Part shown: one piece after another, positions 4,584 through 6,642 of the stretch
How the letters are laid out: each line of letters begins with the position of its first letter
Numbering within the stretch: the stretch's first letter is position 1
Assembly: GCA_026394935.1 (NCBI GenBank)
Contig: JAPLZR010000114.1
Location: 1-6,642 of the forward strand
Length of the DNA stretch: 6,642 nt
Direction of reading: 5' to 3'
Source: Candidatus Woesearchaeota archaeon
Lineage (GTDB): Archaea > Nanobdellota > Nanobdellia > Woesearchaeales > ARS49
Made by a program: the position numbers and the translations under genes
The notes under the pieces: model-generated
The model's database searches: none
What the model saw: the letters and a program-made list of their open reading frames with translations, nothing else
What the model was told of the DNA's origin: nothing

Positions 4584-6642
4584 ATGCCCGAGTTGAATCA
4601 GTATGCTGTTCTTGAAGCTGATGCTGTTCTGAAAATGCTGAATACTGCTGATAATGGCTTGTCTGAAAAGGAAGCTAAGAACCGTCTTGCTGAATTTGGA
4701 AAGAACGTCATTACTGAGCCTGTTAAGATGAATCTTTTTTTTGAGCTTGTTTCTCATTTCAGGAATCCTTTGATTCTTATTTTGCTGGCAGCTACCGGTG
4801 TTTCTGCATATTTTGGTGAAATAACCAACGCTGTCATCATCAGCTTTATTGTGTTGTTTAGCGTTGTGTTGGACTTTTTGGAGGAGCATCACGCCGGAAG
4901 AGCGGTTCAGAAGTTGAAGGAAGCCATAAGAATGACTGCTACAGTCATCAGGGATGGTCAGCATAAAGAGGTGCTTACTTCTGATGTTTGTGTTGGCGAC
5001 CTGGTTTTTTTGAGCGCTGGCGATCTTGTTCCTGCTGATGCGAGAATTGTTTCCTGCAAGGATTTTTTTGTCAATCAGGCAGCTCTTACTGGCGAGTCTT
5101 TTCCTGTTGAGAAGCAGGAAGCAAGGATTCGCAATTTGAATGAATTGAATAATCTGGTTTTTGCCGGCACCAACGTTGTCAGCGGTTCTGCTGTTGCTGT
5201 TGTTTGCAAGACGGGTAAAAGTACTGAATTTGGCAAAATTGCTTCAAAGCTGGCTAAGCCTGCTGTTAAGTCTGAATTTGAGATTGGCATTACTCATTTT
5301 GGTTTTTTTATTATGAAGATTTTGTTTTTCCTTGTTTTGTTCATTTTCCTGTTTAATTCTCTTTTCAGGCATAAAGTGCTTGAATCTTTTATGTTTGCTG
5401 TTGCTATTGCCGTTGGCATTACTCCTGAATTGCTGCCTATGATTATGTCGATTACTATGACTAAGGGTTCTTTGAGTATGGCGAAGAAGGGCACTATCGT
5501 TAAGACTCTTGTTTCTATTCCTAATTTCGGCAGTATGGATGTTTTGTGCACTGACAAGACAGGGACTTTGACAGAGGGCAGGATTGCGCTTGTTTCAAGT
5601 ACTGATGTTGCTGGGAAATTGTCTGATGATGTTTTGCTTTATTCTTATTTGAACAGCTTTTTTCAGACCGGTATCAGGAATCCTTTGGACGAGTCGATTT
5701 TGAGTTTTAAGAAGGTTGGTGCTGAGAAATATAAGAAGGTTGACGAGATTCCTTTTGATTTTTCAAGGAAGCGCATGAGTGTTGTTGTTGAGAGTAAGGC
5801 GAGGTTTTTTATTACAAAGGGCGCTCCTGAAACTGTTTTTGACTGCTGTACGTCTTATAGGCTGAAGGGCAAAAAAATGCGCTTTAGCGAGCAGGCAAGG
5901 ATGAAAGCGATAAAGTATTATCACGAGCTTAGCTCTCAGGGTTACAGGGTTCTTGCGGTTGCTGTGAAAAAGCCTGTGAAGAAAAAGGTTTATTCCAGGC
6001 AGGATGAGTGTGATTTGGAATTGTTTGGTTTTGTTTCTTTCCTTGACCCTCCTAAGCAGGATGTGAAGGATACCCTGCAGGAGATTCACGGTATGGGTGT
6101 TGAAGTGAAAGTTTTGACCGGTGACAATGAGCTTGTTGCTGAAAAGGTTTGTCAGGAGGTTGGTTTGGAAGTTAAGGGAATACTTCTTGGTCGTGATATT
6201 AGCGCTTTGTCTGATGATGCTTTGAGGAAGAAGGTTGAGGATACGACTATTTTTGCCAGGTTTTCTCCTGATGAGAAGAATCGGGTTATTCTTGCGTTGA
6301 GGGCTAATGGCCACGTTGTCGGCTATCTTGGCGATGGCATTAATGATGCTACTTCTATGAAGTCTGCTGATGTGGGCATTTCTGTTAGCAATGCTGTTGA
6401 TGTTGCAAGGGAGTCTGCTGAGATTGTTTTGACGCACAAAAGTCTTCGCGTTCTTAAAGAGGGTATTTTGGAGGGCAGGAAGGCTTTTGGCAACACTATG
6501 AAGTATATTATGATGGGCTTTAGTTCTAATTTTGGGAATATGTTCAGCGCTGCAGGCGCGGTCGTGTTTTTGCCGTTTTTGCCTATGCTTCCTGTTCAGA
6601 TTTTGTTGAATAATTTTATTTATGATTTTTCCCAGGTGACTA
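4584..6642 (+). CDS. mgtA: MgtA-like P-type Mg2+-transporting ATPase (3' truncated)
   Basis: The first ~686 residues of a P3B-type ATPase that imports Mg2+ across the cytoplasmic membrane at the cost of ATP. The frame is open to the window edge without a frameshift; the family is usually about 900 aa, so roughly the last helices are missing. In order: an N-terminal cation-ATPase domain (GLSEKEAKNRLAEFG), helices M1-M2 (about 60-105), an actuator domain with TGES (169-172), M3-M4 (about 240-292) with TPELLP (280-285) in the ion path, the phosphorylation site DKTGT (D324), the KGAPE nucleotide-binding motif, TGDN (512-515), hinge GDGIND (583-588), then M5-M6 with NNFIYDFSQ. TPELLP and NFGSMDVLCTDKTG point to MgtA rather than Ca2+ or H+ pumps. 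ATG 4584 is preferred over 4578 because of TATA spacing. A leaderless mRNA would leave no room for a 5' Mg2+-sensing leader like that of enteric mgtA. Confidence 0.93.
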   Translation, partial: MPELNQYAVLEADAVLKMLNTADNGLSEKEAKNRLAEFGKNVITEPVKMNLFFELVSHFRNPLILILLAATGVSAYFGEITNAVIISFIVLFSVVLDFLEEHHAGRAVQKLKEAIRMTATVIRDGQHKEVLTSDVCVGDLVFLSAGDLVPADARIVSCKDFFVNQAALTGESFPVEKQEARIRNLNELNNLVFAGTNVVSGSAVAVVCKTGKSTEFGKIASKLAKPAVKSEFEIGITHFGFFIMKILFFLVLFIFLFNSLFRHKVLESFMFAVAIAVGITPELLPMIMSITMTKGSLSMAKKGTIVKTLVSIPNFGSMDVLCTDKTGTLTEGRIALVSSTDVAGKLSDDVLLYSYLNSFFQTGIRNPLDESILSFKKVGAEKYKKVDEIPFDFSRKRMSVVVESKARFFITKGAPETVFDCCTSYRLKGKKMRFSEQARMKAIKYYHELSSQGYRVLAVAVKKPVKKKVYSRQDECDLELFGFVSFLDPPKQDVKDTLQEIHGMGVEVKVLTGDNELVAEKVCQEVGLEVKGILLGRDISALSDDALRKKVEDTTIFARFSPDEKNRVILALRANGHVVGYLGDGINDATSMKSADVGISVSNAVDVARESAEIVLTHKSLRVLKEGILEGRKAFGNTMKYIMMGFSSNFGNMFSAAGAVVFLPFLPMLPVQILLNNFIYDFSQVT

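Noticed and set aside
4533..6437. Several minus-strand open frames (4533-4964, 5075-5290, 5294-5557, 5763-6437)
   Set aside because: All lie opposite the uninterrupted mgtA frame, which contains every P-type ATPase motif in order. They are shadows caused by biased codon use.

Overview
The window looks like a piece of archaeal chromosome. The clearest sign is promoter layout. Five genes that open a transcription unit (hicB, maf, the Bro-N/DinD gene, acyP, mgtA) each have a TTTATAAA- or TTTAAATA-like box whose first base lies 30-31 nt upstream of the start codon, as expected for archaeal TATA/TBP promoters making leaderless mRNAs. Genes inside operons instead have GGTGAT or GAGGTG ribosome binding sites, or overlapping stop/start codons. 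Short genes, TTG starts and a 2-oxoacid dehydrogenase complex would fit a small-genome (DPANN-type) archaeon, but the lineage is a guess. There are no tRNA, rRNA or CRISPR sequences, and no gene-free stretch above about 100 bases.

Layout. Bases 1-2142 (+) are an operon end: the C-terminal part of the E1-beta subunit of a pyruvate/2-oxoacid dehydrogenase, a complete E2 acyltransferase (4-nt overlap), and a small VOC (glyoxalase/bleomycin-resistance-like) protein (1-nt overlap). No E3 gene follows E2. Bases 2139-2576 (-) are a hicB-hicA type II toxin-antitoxin pair that meets the VOC gene tail to tail with overlapping stop codons. Bases 2577-2663 are a divergent promoter region serving hicB and maf. 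Bases 2664-3230 (+) encode a Maf-family nucleotide pyrophosphatase. Bases 3332-4162 (+) encode a 276-residue Bro-N/DinD-like protein. Bases 4183-4482 (-) encode acylphosphatase. A second divergent promoter region (4483-4583) separates it from mgtA, a P-type Mg2+ ATPase running off the right edge, open to the last base without a frameshift.

The most interesting feature is the Bro-N/DinD gene and its surroundings. The + strand is T-rich throughout, whichever strand is coding, except across about 3290-4180, where it turns A-rich. This block is bracketed by two same-orientation copies of the 3' end of acyP: the real one at 4183-4251 and a diverged remnant at 3227-3274, whose stop overlaps the maf stop. 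The pattern suggests that a foreign gene entered at the 3' end of acyP, with duplication or replacement of the acyP tail. Apart from this the region is ordinary: central carbon metabolism, nucleotide housekeeping, a TA module and Mg2+ transport. I see no sign of a wholly new multigene system.
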